Positions 1-9,691 of a stretch of DNA of 64,000 nt are shown here, in pieces. How positions within the stretch are numbered: the first letter of the stretch is position 1; the number at the start of each line of letters is the position of its first letter. Location: the NCBI RefSeq assembly GCF_003382365.1, contig NZ_QTSU01000002.1, positions 124,001-188,000 on the forward strand, read 5' to 3'. The DNA is from Lysobacter silvisoli. Its GTDB lineage: Bacteria; Pseudomonadota; Gammaproteobacteria; Xanthomonadales; Xanthomonadaceae. The notes under the pieces are model-generated. The model saw only the letters and a list, made by a program, of their open reading frames with translations. It was not told the origin of the DNA and did not search any database. The position numbers were made by a program, and so were the translations under genes.

Positions 1-1632
<1,632 letters not shown>

Positions 1633-1654
1633 GCGCGGAGAGCTGCAGCAAAAG

Positions 1655-1756
1655 CAAATCCCCCCTAGCCCCCCTTTTCAAAGGGGGAACCACAACCAAG
1701 GGGGTGACATGCGTGGCTTCCCCTGCTTGTCTTCCCCCTTTGAAAAAGGGTGAGAA
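1655..1756. repeat. Paired CCCCCTTT/AAAGGGGG palindromes
   Basis: Two short palindromic blocks sit between recQ and the aldolase gene. One is near 1669-1687 (CCCCCTTTTCAAAGGGGG) and the other near 1734-1749 (CCCCCTTTGAAAAAGGG). The same signature recurs at about 17199-17220 and 59380-59410, so it is a dispersed element rather than a local terminator. No gene is supported between 1633 and 1880. Confidence 0.6.
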
Positions 1757-1880
1757 CGTGCGCTTGCGAACCGCAGGTTCGCGCACGATCGAACGCCAGC
1801 AAGCTGTGCTTGCTGGCCGGAGGACCGATAGGGATTTGCTTTCCGCCGCGCACTCACCAAGAACCCTCAGCCCACAAACA

Positions 1881-1909
1881 AAAACGCCGGCCCTAGGCCG
1901 GCGTCTTCG
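1881..1909 (-). terminator. Rho-independent terminator of the aldolase gene
   Basis: The arms ACGCCGGCC (1884-1892) and GGCCGGCGT (1896-1904) form a perfect 9-bp stem with a CTA loop. Read on the minus strand, it is followed by a T-rich stretch (TTTTTG) and lies 27 bp past the aldolase stop codon. Confidence 0.8.
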
Positions 1910-1930
1910 CTACCGCAGGAGCGCTCTACC

Positions 1931-2941
1931 TCAGGCCGCCTTTTCCCACTGGCCCAGCGCGGCCAGGCCGTTGTCGCGCGCACGCGCGAACACGGTCTGC
2001 TGCGCGGCGGCGATGTTGCCAACCAGGTCCTGCGACCACAGCTTCAGCGCGGCCGACTGCATGGCGCGGCCGTAGGAGAACGACAGCGGCCAGGGGTTCG
2101 GGCCCATGCGGTTCATCATGTCCAGGTGCGCGGTGGCGTCCTCGTCGGACTGGCCGCCGGACAGGAACACGATGCCCGGCAGGGTCGCCGGCACGGTCGA
2201 CTTCAGGCACTGCAGGGTGGCGGCGGCGACTTCCTCGACCGAGGCCTGCTCGTCGCAGGTGGTGCCCGGCAGGACCATCGAGGCCTTGAGGATGGTGCCT
2301 TCCAGCATCACGCTCTGCTCGTACAGCGCGCCGAACAGCGAACGCAGCACCACTTCGGTGACCTCGAAGCAGGTGTCGATATCGTGGCTGCCGTCCATGA
2401 TGACTTCCGGCTCGACCATCGGCACCAGGCCCTGCTCCTGGCACAGCGCGGCGTAGCGCGCCAGCGCGTGGCTGTTGGCCTCGATGCAGGTGCCCGACGG
2501 GATGTCGTCGCCGATGTTGATGACCGCGCGCCACTTGGCGAAACGGGCGCCGAGCTTGTAGTACTCCTCCAGGCGGCCGCGCAGGCCGTCCAGGCCCTCG
2601 GTGACCACTTCACCGGGGAAGCCGGCCAGCGGCTGCGGGCCCTTGTCGACCTTGATGCCCGGGATGATGCCGTTGTCCATCATCAGCTTGGTGAACGGCA
2701 CGCCGGCCTTGGTCGACTGGCGCAGGGTTTCGTCGTACAGGATCGCGCCGGAGATGTAGTCGCCCAGCTTGGGCGTGCTCAGCAGCAGCTCGCGGTAGCC
2801 GCGGCGGTTCTCTTCGGTGTTCTCGATGCCGACACCGGCGAAACGCTTGGCGATGGTGGCGGTGGACTCATCGATGGCGATGATGCCCTTGCCCGCGGCG
2901 ACCATGGCCTGGGCGGTTTCGGCAAGCTGTTCGATGCTCAT
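1931..2941 (-). CDS. fba: Class I fructose-bisphosphate aldolase
   Basis: This cytosolic enzyme reversibly cleaves fructose-1,6-bisphosphate to dihydroxyacetone phosphate and glyceraldehyde-3-phosphate. The 336-residue protein is the length of the classical class I family (eukaryote-like, Schiff-base type). The N-terminal signature GKGIIAIDES is at 17-26, and the Schiff-base lysine is expected at about Lys219 in LEGTILKASMV. A late GGQSDEDAT motif (about 267) also fits the class I barrel. There are no zinc-binding class II motifs. The ATG is preceded by an AGGA Shine-Dalgarno sequence. It lies downstream of pyk and pgk on the same strand, in the scattered glycolytic block typical of Xanthomonadaceae, and ends at a strong terminator. 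Confidence 0.95.
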   Translation of the reverse strand: MSIEQLAETAQAMVAAGKGIIAIDESTATIAKRFAGVGIENTEENRRGYRELLLSTPKLGDYISGAILYDETLRQSTKAGVPFTKLMMDNGIIPGIKVDKGPQPLAGFPGEVVTEGLDGLRGRLEEYYKLGARFAKWRAVINIGDDIPSGTCIEANSHALARYAALCQEQGLVPMVEPEVIMDGSHDIDTCFEVTEVVLRSLFGALYEQSVMLEGTILKASMVLPGTTCDEQASVEEVAAATLQCLKSTVPATLPGIVFLSGGQSDEDATAHLDMMNRMGPNPWPLSFSYGRAMQSAALKLWSQDLVGNIAAAQQTVFARARDNGLAALGQWEKAA

Positions 2942-3105
2942 GGAGATCCTGCGGCAGCGGTGGGAAGCCGCAAATTATAGCCGCTGCCGATGAAGCCTGC
3001 CCGTCGCGCCGCGAATGGAATCAGGCACTTGCGAGCCACCGGACAGGTAATCGTTTTCAGCCCACCGCCGCCCCCGGCCCCCGTCGGCGCCCCGTCGAAC
3101 CGGAC

Positions 3106-3659
3106 TCAGGCCTCGGGCTTGGCCTCGGTATAAGCGCCGTAGCGCATTCGGTGCACCCAGCCGGCCAAGCCTTTGCCGCGCAGCAGGCAGATCAGGCCCA
3201 GCACGCCCTGCAGCGCGGTGGACGCGACATCGGCGATCAGCTCGGGCTGCATCGACGGGTCCATACCGGGATGATCGCGGGCGATGACCCGCATCGCCAT
3301 CCAGCGCATCGCCCAGTAGACGCCGTCGACCAAGGCGTCGAACAGGTGCCAAAGGCGCCGATGATCGAGATCGCCAGCCCCAGCCATACCGCCGGCTCCA
3401 GATCGCTGTCGAAACTCTGGTCCTGCGGCCGCGCCAGGGTCAGCCGGGCAATCTTGTCGGCGAACAGCCACAGCAAGGCCACCGCCCCCAGCGCCAGCAT
3501 GAAGGCCGCGCCGGCCATCAGCAGCCAGCCGCCGTCGTCGACCATCTGACGCAACCCGAAAATCCGGCTCACGCCCACGACCAGCAAGGAGATCAGGCTC
3601 CACAGCGCGACCGCGCGGATTGCCACCGAGAGCAGGCTGAAAGCGTTGGTGCGGGTCAT
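3106..3659 (-). pseudogene. Conserved-looking membrane protein, interrupted by a 1-nt frameshift
   Basis: From the ATG at 3659 one minus-strand frame encodes about 100 residues with hydrophobic segments: VALWSLISLLVV, LLMAGAAFMLALGAVALLWL, then an amphipathic stretch and LGLAISIIGAF. After the Phe codon near 3351-3353 this frame turns into low-quality sequence. The neighbouring frame then continues as coherent protein: WHLFDALVDGVYWAMRW, a charged loop, a further hydrophobic segment and a hydrophilic C-terminus to a TGA at 3106. Restoring one T in the run read CTTTGG on the minus strand gives a continuous protein of about 184 residues. I therefore read one gene with a single-base deletion, either a true pseudogene or a sequencing error. 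Function is unknown. It lies between pyk and the aldolase gene. Confidence 0.75.
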
Positions 3660-3723
3660 GCGAGATCCTACCGGTCGCAGTTGTCAGGGAAATCGCCGGA
3701 AGGCGCCATGCCGGGACAGCGCC

Positions 3724-5190
3724 TCAAAGCTCGCCCAGCCCCTGCGCGCAACCGCCCTCGCCCACCTGCAGCAAACGCAGGGTGTTGGTGGCGCCGTGCT
3801 GTTCCATGGTGTCGCCGCTGGTGAAGATCACCCGCTCCTCGATCGCCAGCTTGCCGGCGTCGAACAACTGCTTGACCGCGCTGCGTGCGGCGTCGCGCGA
3901 GGCCAGGCCACGGCTGTCGAACTCGATCGGGTACACGTCGCGCATCAACGCCATGCGCCGGCGCGCGCCGTCGTGGCGCGAGAAGGCGTAGATCGGCGCG
4001 TTGGAACGGAACCGCGACAGGAAGCGCGCGGTGCCGCCGGACTCGGTCATGGCGACGATGGCGCGCACGCCGATGTGCTCGGACAGGAACATGGCCGCCA
4101 TGGCGATGGCCTGGTCGGCGCGCTCCAGGTTGCGCGGCGCGGCCTCGAAATCGGTGTCGTGGTCGAACTGGCGCTCGGCGCCCAGGCAGATGCGCGCCAT
4201 CGCCTCCACCGCCTTGATCGGATAGCGGCCGGCGGCGGATTCCTGCGACAGCATCACCGCGTCGGTGCCGTCGATGACCGCGTTGGCCACGTCCAGCACC
4301 TCGGCGCGGGTGGGGATGGGGCTGTCGACCATCGACTGCAGCATCTGCGTGGCGGTGATGACCACGCGGTTGCGCGCCAGCGACTCGCGGATGATCTTCT
4401 TCTGCAGGCCGGGAAGTTCGGCGTCGCCGATCTCCACGCCCAGGTCGCCGCGCGCGACCATGACCACGTCGCTGGCCTCCACGATCTCGGCCAGGTTCTC
4501 GATCGCCTCGGCGCGCTCGATCTTCGACACCAGGGCCGCGTCGCTGCCGGCGGCGCGGGCGATGCGGCGCGCCTCGTTCATGTCCTCGGCATTGCGGCAG
4601 AACGAGACGGCGATGAAGTCCACGCCAATCTCGGCGGCCACGCCGATCAGTTCCTTGTCGCGCTCGGTCAGCGCGCCCAGCGACAGGCCGCCGCCCTGCT
4701 TGTTCAGGCCCTTGCGGTCCGACAGCGCGCCGTCGTTGAGCACGGTGGTGACGATGCGCTGGCCCTCGACCGCGGTCACCCGCAGCTGCAGCAGGCCATC
4801 GTCGAGCAGCAGCACGTCGTCGGTGCGCACGTCGTCGGGCAGGCCCAGGTAGCTCACCCCGACCTCGCGCAGGTTGCCCGGCGGCGCGTCGGCGCTGGCG
4901 ACCAGGTCGAAGCGGTCGCCGGCCTTGAGCAGCACCCGGCCTTCGGCGAAGCGTTCGATGCGGATCTTGGGGCCGGGCAGGTCGGCCAGGATGCCGACTT
5001 CCACGCCTACCCGCTGCGCGGCCTCGCGCACCGCAGCGGCGCGCGCGACCTGCGAGGAAGGATCGCCGTGCGAGAAATTCAGGCGAACCACGTCGACGCC
5101 GGCGGCGAACAAGGCGTCGAGCACGCCCGGCGGATCGGTGGCCGGGCCCAGGGTGGCGAGGATCTTGGTACGGCGCGGGCTGTTGGACAT
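3724..5190 (-). CDS. pyk: Pyruvate kinase
   Basis: This enzyme transfers phosphate from phosphoenolpyruvate to ADP, the last step of glycolysis, as a cytosolic tetramer. At 488 residues it has the normal bacterial length. The protein opens with RRTKILATLGPATDPPGVLD and has NFSHGD for the nucleotide and metal site near residue 38. The family signature is around 240-265, with MVARGDLGVEIG carrying the Mg/K-binding Glu and Asp, and is followed by a TATQMLQSM segment. The C-terminal regulatory domain from about 350 ends with EHGATNTLRL. The ATG at 5190 fits the family N-terminus. It is transcribed in the same direction as pgk upstream and the aldolase downstream. Confidence 0.97.
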   Translation of the reverse strand: MSNSPRRTKILATLGPATDPPGVLDALFAAGVDVVRLNFSHGDPSSQVARAAAVREAAQRVGVEVGILADLPGPKIRIERFAEGRVLLKAGDRFDLVASADAPPGNLREVGVSYLGLPDDVRTDDVLLLDDGLLQLRVTAVEGQRIVTTVLNDGALSDRKGLNKQGGGLSLGALTERDKELIGVAAEIGVDFIAVSFCRNAEDMNEARRIARAAGSDAALVSKIERAEAIENLAEIVEASDVVMVARGDLGVEIGDAELPGLQKKIIRESLARNRVVITATQMLQSMVDSPIPTRAEVLDVANAVIDGTDAVMLSQESAAGRYPIKAVEAMARICLGAERQFDHDTDFEAAPRNLERADQAIAMAAMFLSEHIGVRAIVAMTESGGTARFLSRFRSNAPIYAFSRHDGARRRMALMRDVYPIEFDSRGLASRDAARSAVKQLFDAGKLAIEERVIFTSGDTMEQHGATNTLRLLQVGEGGCAQGLGEL

Positions 5191-5264
5191 GGCAGACTCT
5201 CTGGACTGCGGGCCACGCTAGCACAGCTTGCCGATCGCCACGCGCACCATGACGGAGCCATGAC

Positions 5265-5864
5265 ATGTCGCTGTCGGAAAAGAGTGCGGCCATCGCCGCC
5301 GCATTGCAGGCCCAGAGCGAATTCCCGCGGCTGCGCGGCGAGCGCGTGAGCTTGCGCGGGCCGCGCGACGAGGACGCCGAGGGCCTGTACGCGTTGTTCT
5401 CCGATCCGCAGGTGATGCGCTACTGGAGCCGCCCGGCCATGCGCGAGCGCACGGAGGCGCAGGCCATGATCGACAGCATCCGCCAGAACCAGCAGCAGCG
5501 CAGCGCGTTCAACTGGGTGATCGCCGACGGCGCGGACCAGGTCGTGGGCAGCTGCACGCTGTTCCGCTTCGACGCCAACCACCGCCGCGCCGAACTGGGT
5601 TATGCCTTGCACCCCTCGCAATGGGGGCGCGGGGTCGCGCGCGAGGCGACCTCGCTGGCGCTGGAGTGGGCCTTCGCTGCGCTGGGCCTGCACCGCGTGG
5701 ACGCGAGCATCGACCCGGACAACGACGCCTCGCGCACGCTGCTGCACCGGCTGGGCTTCGTCAGCGAGGGCCGGCTGCGCGAGAGTTTCTTCGTCGGCGA
5801 CAAGGTCACCGACAGCGAACTGCTGGGCCTGCTGGCCTCCGACTGGCGCACGCGCAAACCCTAG
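5265..5864 (+). CDS. GNAT-family N-acetyltransferase (RimJ/RimL-like)
   Basis: This is a predicted acetyl-CoA-dependent acetyltransferase of 199 residues. The fold begins at about residue 20 (PRLRGERVSLRGPRDEDAEG). It has the RimJ/RimL pattern with AELGYALHPSQWGRGVAREAT at about 108-128, which contains the pyrophosphate-binding motif A (QWGRGVA in place of the usual Q/RxxGxG/A). It continues with LHRVDASIDPDN and the LHRLGFVSEGRLRES signature. The substrate could be a ribosomal protein N-terminus or a small amine; the sequence cannot say. It is divergent from pyk, with 74 bp between the two starts. Confidence 0.85.
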   Translation: MSLSEKSAAIAAALQAQSEFPRLRGERVSLRGPRDEDAEGLYALFSDPQVMRYWSRPAMRERTEAQAMIDSIRQNQQQRSAFNWVIADGADQVVGSCTLFRFDANHRRAELGYALHPSQWGRGVAREATSLALEWAFAALGLHRVDASIDPDNDASRTLLHRLGFVSEGRLRESFFVGDKVTDSELLGLLASDWRTRKP

Positions 5865-5965
5865 GATGCGGTAGGCCGCAGGGCGCAGCCCATCTATGCG
5901 GGCTGCGAAGACCGGCGTGGGCGATGCGGCAGGCCGTCACGCGCACCGCATCGCGCATCACGAAC

Positions 5966-6196
5966 TCAGTCGCAAATCCAGGTCCGGCGCACGTAATTGT
6001 CGGTGCGTTCGCCCCAGGACACGTACTGGCCGCCGCAGTTGGCGGTGGCGCCGCCGACTTCGTTGCCGGCGTCGTCGAAATAGATCACCGAATAGGCTTC
6101 GCCGGCGCGGCCGGCGACGGCGGCGCCGGCGAGCAGCAGCCCCAGCAGGGCGGCGGCGATCGACGCGTTCTTCAGCACACTTGCGTTGCGTTGCAT
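5966..6196 (-). CDS. Small secreted protein, DUF6289-like
   Basis: This 76-residue protein has an N-terminal signal peptide (hydrophobic run IAAALLGLLLAGAAVAG, probable cleavage near AVAG). The mature part of about 45 residues carries YSVIYFDDAGNEVGG and two cysteines, one in NCGGQYVSWG and one in the final WICD, which could form one disulfide. The pattern (aromatic strand, asymmetric Asp-rich turn, Cys, WG, terminal Cys) resembles the small DUF6289-type secreted proteins that are numerous in Lysobacter. Function is unknown. The ATG at 6196 follows a purine-rich leader. The gene stands alone between two unrelated genes. Confidence 0.65.
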   Translation of the reverse strand: MQRNASVLKNASIAAALLGLLLAGAAVAGRAGEAYSVIYFDDAGNEVGGATANCGGQYVSWGERTDNYVRRTWICD

Positions 6197-6344
6197 GGCG
6201 GGCTCCGTGGGCTAGCGGTCGGGCGACCGCAGCCGGACGCTACGCCCGGACCCCGCCGCAAACCATGACCCGCTTCACAGCCGGCGGCGCCGCGCCCGCG
6301 AATTGCGCGCGGGCGCACATCCCGATGCCGATGCGGAGTCGGGC

Positions 6345-6995
6345 TCAGGCCGCCAGCAAGCCCGGCAGCTGCGCCGGCGCCGCGGCCAGCCGCTGCGCGC
6401 CGGCCTGACGCAACTCGTCCTCGCTGCCGAAGCCCCACAGCACGCCCACGCCGGTCATGCCGTGCTGAGCCGCGCCTTCGATGTCCATGCGCCGGTCGCC
6501 GATCATCAGGCACTGCGCGGCCTGCAGCCCCAGGCGCTGCAGCGCCTCGGCGATCAGATCCACCTTATGGGTCAGGCGGCCGTCGCGGGTGGAGCCGATC
6601 ACGTCTTCGAAGTAGGCGCCGAACGGCAGGTGCGCGAGGATGCGGCGCGCGTTGTCCTCGTTCTTGGCGGTGACCACGGCCATGCGGTAGCCGGCCGCGC
6701 GCAGCCCTTCCAGGGTCTCGGCGATGCCGTCGTAGACGGTATGCTCGGTCCAGCCTTCGCGGCTGTAGCGTTCCAGGTAGAACGCCACCGCTTGTTCGAC
6801 CTTGTCGTCGTCGCGCAGCAGCGGCTGGAAACTGGTGCGCAGCGCCGGACCGATCCAGGCGCGCAAGGCCTGTTCGTCGGGCACCGGGTGCTGCAGCCGC
6901 TCGAACGCATAGGCGATGGAGCGGTGGATGCCCAGCGAGGAATCGATCAGGGTGCCGTCGAGATCGAAGAACAGGGTGGGCGCGGCCGCGGCCAC
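6345..6995 (-). CDS. HAD-superfamily phosphatase, phosphoglycolate phosphatase-like
   Basis: This is a predicted 216-residue haloacid-dehalogenase phosphatase. Motif I is FFDLDGTLIDSS near the N-terminus, with nucleophile Asp and acid/base Asp. A helical cap follows, with motif II VVTAKN, the motif III Lys in THKVDLI, and motif IV MIGDRRMDIEGA. No ATG fits. I start at a GTG two bases after the pgk stop codon (TGA-GC-GTG), which places motif I directly at the N-terminus as in the family. Translational coupling to pgk is likely. The substrate could be 2-phosphoglycolate, a nucleotide or a sugar phosphate. The pairing with glycolytic genes suggests metabolite repair, but that is inference. Confidence 0.85.
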   Translation of the reverse strand: MAAAAPTLFFDLDGTLIDSSLGIHRSIAYAFERLQHPVPDEQALRAWIGPALRTSFQPLLRDDDKVEQAVAFYLERYSREGWTEHTVYDGIAETLEGLRAAGYRMAVVTAKNEDNARRILAHLPFGAYFEDVIGSTRDGRLTHKVDLIAEALQRLGLQAAQCLMIGDRRMDIEGAAQHGMTGVGVLWGFGSEDELRQAGAQRLAAAPAQLPGLLAA

Positions 6996-6997
6996 GC

Positions 6998-8173
6998 TCA
7001 GGCCGCCCGCTGCTTGAGCGCGGTCACCGCCGGCAGTTCCTTGCCCTCCAGGAATTCCAGGAAGGCGCCGCCGCCGGTGGAGATGTAGCTGACGTCGTCG
7101 GCGATGCCGTACTTGTCCACCGCCGCCAGGGTGTCGCCGCCGCCGGCGATGGAGAAGGCCTTGGACGCAGCGATCGCGCGCGCCATCGCTTCGGTGCCCT
7201 TGCCGAAGGCGTCGAACTCGAACACGCCCACCGGACCGTTCCAGACCACGGTGCCGGCCTGCTTGATCAGTTCGGCGTAGCGCGCGGCGGTGTCGGGGCC
7301 GATGTCCAGGATCATGTCGTCGGCGCCCACCGCGTCCACCGCCTTGACCGTGGCCGGCGCGTCGGCGGCGAAGGCCGGCGCGACGACCACATCGGTCGGC
7401 ACCGGAATGTCGGCACCGCGCGCCTGGGCGTCGGCCATGATCTGCTTGGCCGTGCCGATCAGATCGTTCTCGACCAGCGACTTGCCCACGTTGTGGCCCA
7501 TCGCGGCGATGAAGGTGTTGGCGATGCCGCCGCCGACGATGAGCTGGTCGACCTTGCCCACCAGCGAGGACAGCAGTTCCAGCTTGGTCGAGACCTTGGA
7601 GCCGGCGACGATGGCCAGTAGCGGCCGCGCCGGGTTGTCCAGCGCCTTGGCCAGCGCGTCCAGTTCGGCCATCAGCAGCGGGCCGCCGGCGGCGACCTTG
7701 GCGTGGCGGATCGCGCCGTGGGTGGAGGCCTGGGCGCGGTGCGCGGTGCCGAAGGCGTCCATCACGAACACGTCGCACAGCGCCGCGTACTTGGCCGACA
7801 GCGCGTCGTCGTCCTTGCCCTCGCCCACGTTCATGCGGCAGTTCTCCAGCAGCACCAGCTGGCCCGGCTGCACGTCGACGCCGTCGACCCAGTCCCTGAC
7901 CAGCGGCACCTCGATGCCCAGCAGCTCGGACAAGCGCGCGGCCACCGGCGCCAGCGAGTCGGCGTGGCTCCACACGCCTTCCTTGGGCCGGCCCAGGTGC
8001 GAGGTCACCATCACCGCCGCGCCCTTGTCCAAGGCCAGCTTCAGGGTCGGCAGCGCGGCCAGGATGCGCTGCTCGGAGGTGATGCGGCCGTCGTCGATGG
8101 GCACGTTCAGATCTTCGCGGATCAGCACGCGCTTACCGGACAGATCGAGATCGGACATGCGGACGATGGACAC
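6998..8173 (-). CDS. pgk: Phosphoglycerate kinase
   Basis: This enzyme catalyses the first ATP-forming step of glycolysis, 1,3-bisphosphoglycerate plus ADP to 3-phosphoglycerate plus ATP. The 391-residue protein has the usual length. Diagnostic features are [10 protein letters not shown] near residue 20, the substrate-binding [10 protein letters not shown] at about 57, [19 protein letters not shown] in the hinge region and the C-terminal nucleotide loop [13 protein letters not shown] with [15 protein letters not shown] use the GTG at 8173 because AGGAGG lies five bases upstream of it. The next Met (8158) has no ribosome-binding site. It is followed two bases later by the HAD phosphatase gene. 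Confidence 0.97.
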   Translation of the reverse strand: MSIVRMSDLDLSGKRVLIREDLNVPIDDGRITSEQRILAALPTLKLALDKGAAVMVTSHLGRPKEGVWSHADSLAPVAARLSELLGIEVPLVRDWVDGVDVQPGQLVLLENCRMNVGEGKDDDALSAKYAALCDVFVMDAFGTAHRAQASTHGAIRHAKVAAGGPLLMAELDALAKALDNPARPLLAIVAGSKVSTKLELLSSLVGKVDQLIVGGGIANTFIAAMGHNVGKSLVENDLIGTAKQIMADAQARGADIPVPTDVVVAPAFAADAPATVKAVDAVGADDMILDIGPDTAARYAELIKQAGTVVWNGPVGVFEFDAFGKGTEAMARAIAASKAFSIAGGGDTLAAVDKYGIADDVSYISTGGGAFLEFLEGKELPAVTALKQRAA

Positions 8174-8278
8174 GGAGGCCTCCTGGGCGCGAAAGGGGAA
8201 AAGGCGGCGCGCGCAGGCGGGCGGCCGCGAGCCGCCTATTGTACCGGGCCGGGCGCGGCGATCCGCCGCGCGAATAGA

Positions 8279-9691
8279 TCAAGTGGCCGGCGAATCCGGC
8301 CCCTGCGGCTTGGGCGTCTGGTTCTTGAGCAGGCTGAAAGCGAAGCCGGCCACGATCAGCGCACCGGCCACCAGCACCGCCCACAGGATCCAGGTGCGCC
8401 AGTTGCGTTCCGGCTCCGGCGGCTGCAGCGCGGCGGTGCCGGCGAGCACGCTCATCGCGCCCAGGCTGGCTTCGGCCGGCTGCCAGTTGGGGCCGCGCTC
8501 GGCCTGCAGCGCCAGAATGGTCTGCGGCAAGGGCAGATCGGCGCGCTCGGCGCGCGCGCTGCCGGCGACCAGGGTGTAGGGCGGCGCGCCCTGGGCGATG
8601 AACACCAGGGTTTCGGGTTGGTAGGCCAGGCGCAGCACCGGCTGGGCGGCGACCGCGCCGCCGGCGCTGAGCCGCCAGTAGCGGTCGTCCACGCGCACCG
8701 ACAGCGGCCGCGAGGCCGAATGCCCGCCGGCGGCGACGCGGAACGCGGTCCACGGCGACAGTCGCGGCTGCCACGGCGAGTCCTGGCTGTCGCGGCTTTC
8801 CAGGGTCCAGTTGACCGCGTAGTTGCCCGGCAGCGACACGTCCACGCGCTGGATCGGGTAGCGCCCGTCCAATTGGAATTCGAAACGCACCGCCTCGCCG
8901 TCGCCTTCGACGCGGCGGCCGTTGAGCTCGCGCCAGCGCAGCGGCGACAGGTCTGGGGCGGTGCCGAATTCGGCGCTGACCGCGCGGATCGGCGCCACCG
9001 CGTTGGGGTTCTGCGGGGTCAGGCGCAGGTAGCGCGCGCGCAGGCCGCCGGCTTCGAAGGCGATGCGCCGCTGCACTAGGCGGCGCCCGCCCTGCTGCAG
9101 GTCGACCAGGCGGCCGCTGGCGGCGACGTCGCGCCAACGCTCCAGGTTGTCGCTGGCCTCGACCCGGTAAGCCGCGTCCAAGGCGGTGCCCGGGGTCCAA
9201 TCCAGTTCCAGCGCCAGGATCGGCGAACGCAGCGCGCTGGCGTCCACCAGCAAGGCGGTTTGCGGGCCGGTGGCGGTGGCGCGGCCGATGCCGCGCGCTT
9301 CCACCCGGCGCAAACGGCCGTCGGCTTCGACTTCGCTGACCAGTTCCCAATCCGGCGCGGTGCCCGCGGCGCGCGCGGGCAACGCGAACCAGGGCAGGCT
9401 CACCCGGGTCGCGGTGCGCGCGGCGGCGCCGGCATCGGGCCGGTACAAAGCGGCCGGCACCGGGTAGCCGGTGCCGTCGAGCACGTCCACGTCGCGCAGG
9501 CCGCTCTGCCGCGCCTGCTGGTACACCGCATCGCTCAAGTCCACGCGGTAGGCGCCGGCATCGGCGCGGACCAGTTGCAGCGGCCATTGCTGGGCGTAGT
9601 CGTCGCGCGGCGCGGACACGGCTGAGGTGGACGCGGCCAGCGCGGGCAGGCCCGCCAAGGCGAGCGCGGCGATCGTGCGCAACAGGGTCAT
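8279..9691 (-). CDS. DUF3999 family membrane-anchored protein
   Basis: This 470-residue envelope protein has a cleavable signal peptide (LLRTIAALALAGLPALAAS) and a large predicted periplasmic beta-rich region. Repeated strands such as YRVEASDNLERWRDVA, RYLRLTPQN and VNWTLESRDS resemble galactose-binding-like sandwiches. One transmembrane helix lies close to the C-terminus (TWILWAVLVAGALIVAGFAF), followed by a short Pro-rich tail. It matches the DUF3999 family as I know it, whose function is unknown. Its ATG overlaps the stop of the DUF2339 gene by four bases (ATGA). The two families are usually found as this pair, so they probably form one envelope complex. Confidence 0.8.
   Translation of the reverse strand: MTLLRTIAALALAGLPALAASTSAVSAPRDDYAQQWPLQLVRADAGAYRVDLSDAVYQQARQSGLRDVDVLDGTGYPVPAALYRPDAGAAARTATRVSLPWFALPARAAGTAPDWELVSEVEADGRLRRVEARGIGRATATGPQTALLVDASALRSPILALELDWTPGTALDAAYRVEASDNLERWRDVAASGRLVDLQQGGRRLVQRRIAFEAGGLRARYLRLTPQNPNAVAPIRAVSAEFGTAPDLSPLRWRELNGRRVEGDGEAVRFEFQLDGRYPIQRVDVSLPGNYAVNWTLESRDSQDSPWQPRLSPWTAFRVAAGGHSASRPLSVRVDDRYWRLSAGGAVAAQPVLRLAYQPETLVFIAQGAPPYTLVAGSARAERADLPLPQTILALQAERGPNWQPAEASLGAMSVLAGTAALQPPEPERNWRTWILWAVLVAGALIVAGFAFSLLKNQTPKPQGPDSPAT

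Noticed and set aside
3646-5349. Long open frame opposite pyruvate kinase
   Set aside because: It is the antisense of pyk, rich in Ala, Gly, Arg, His and Val as expected of a GC-rich shadow, with no domain or start context.
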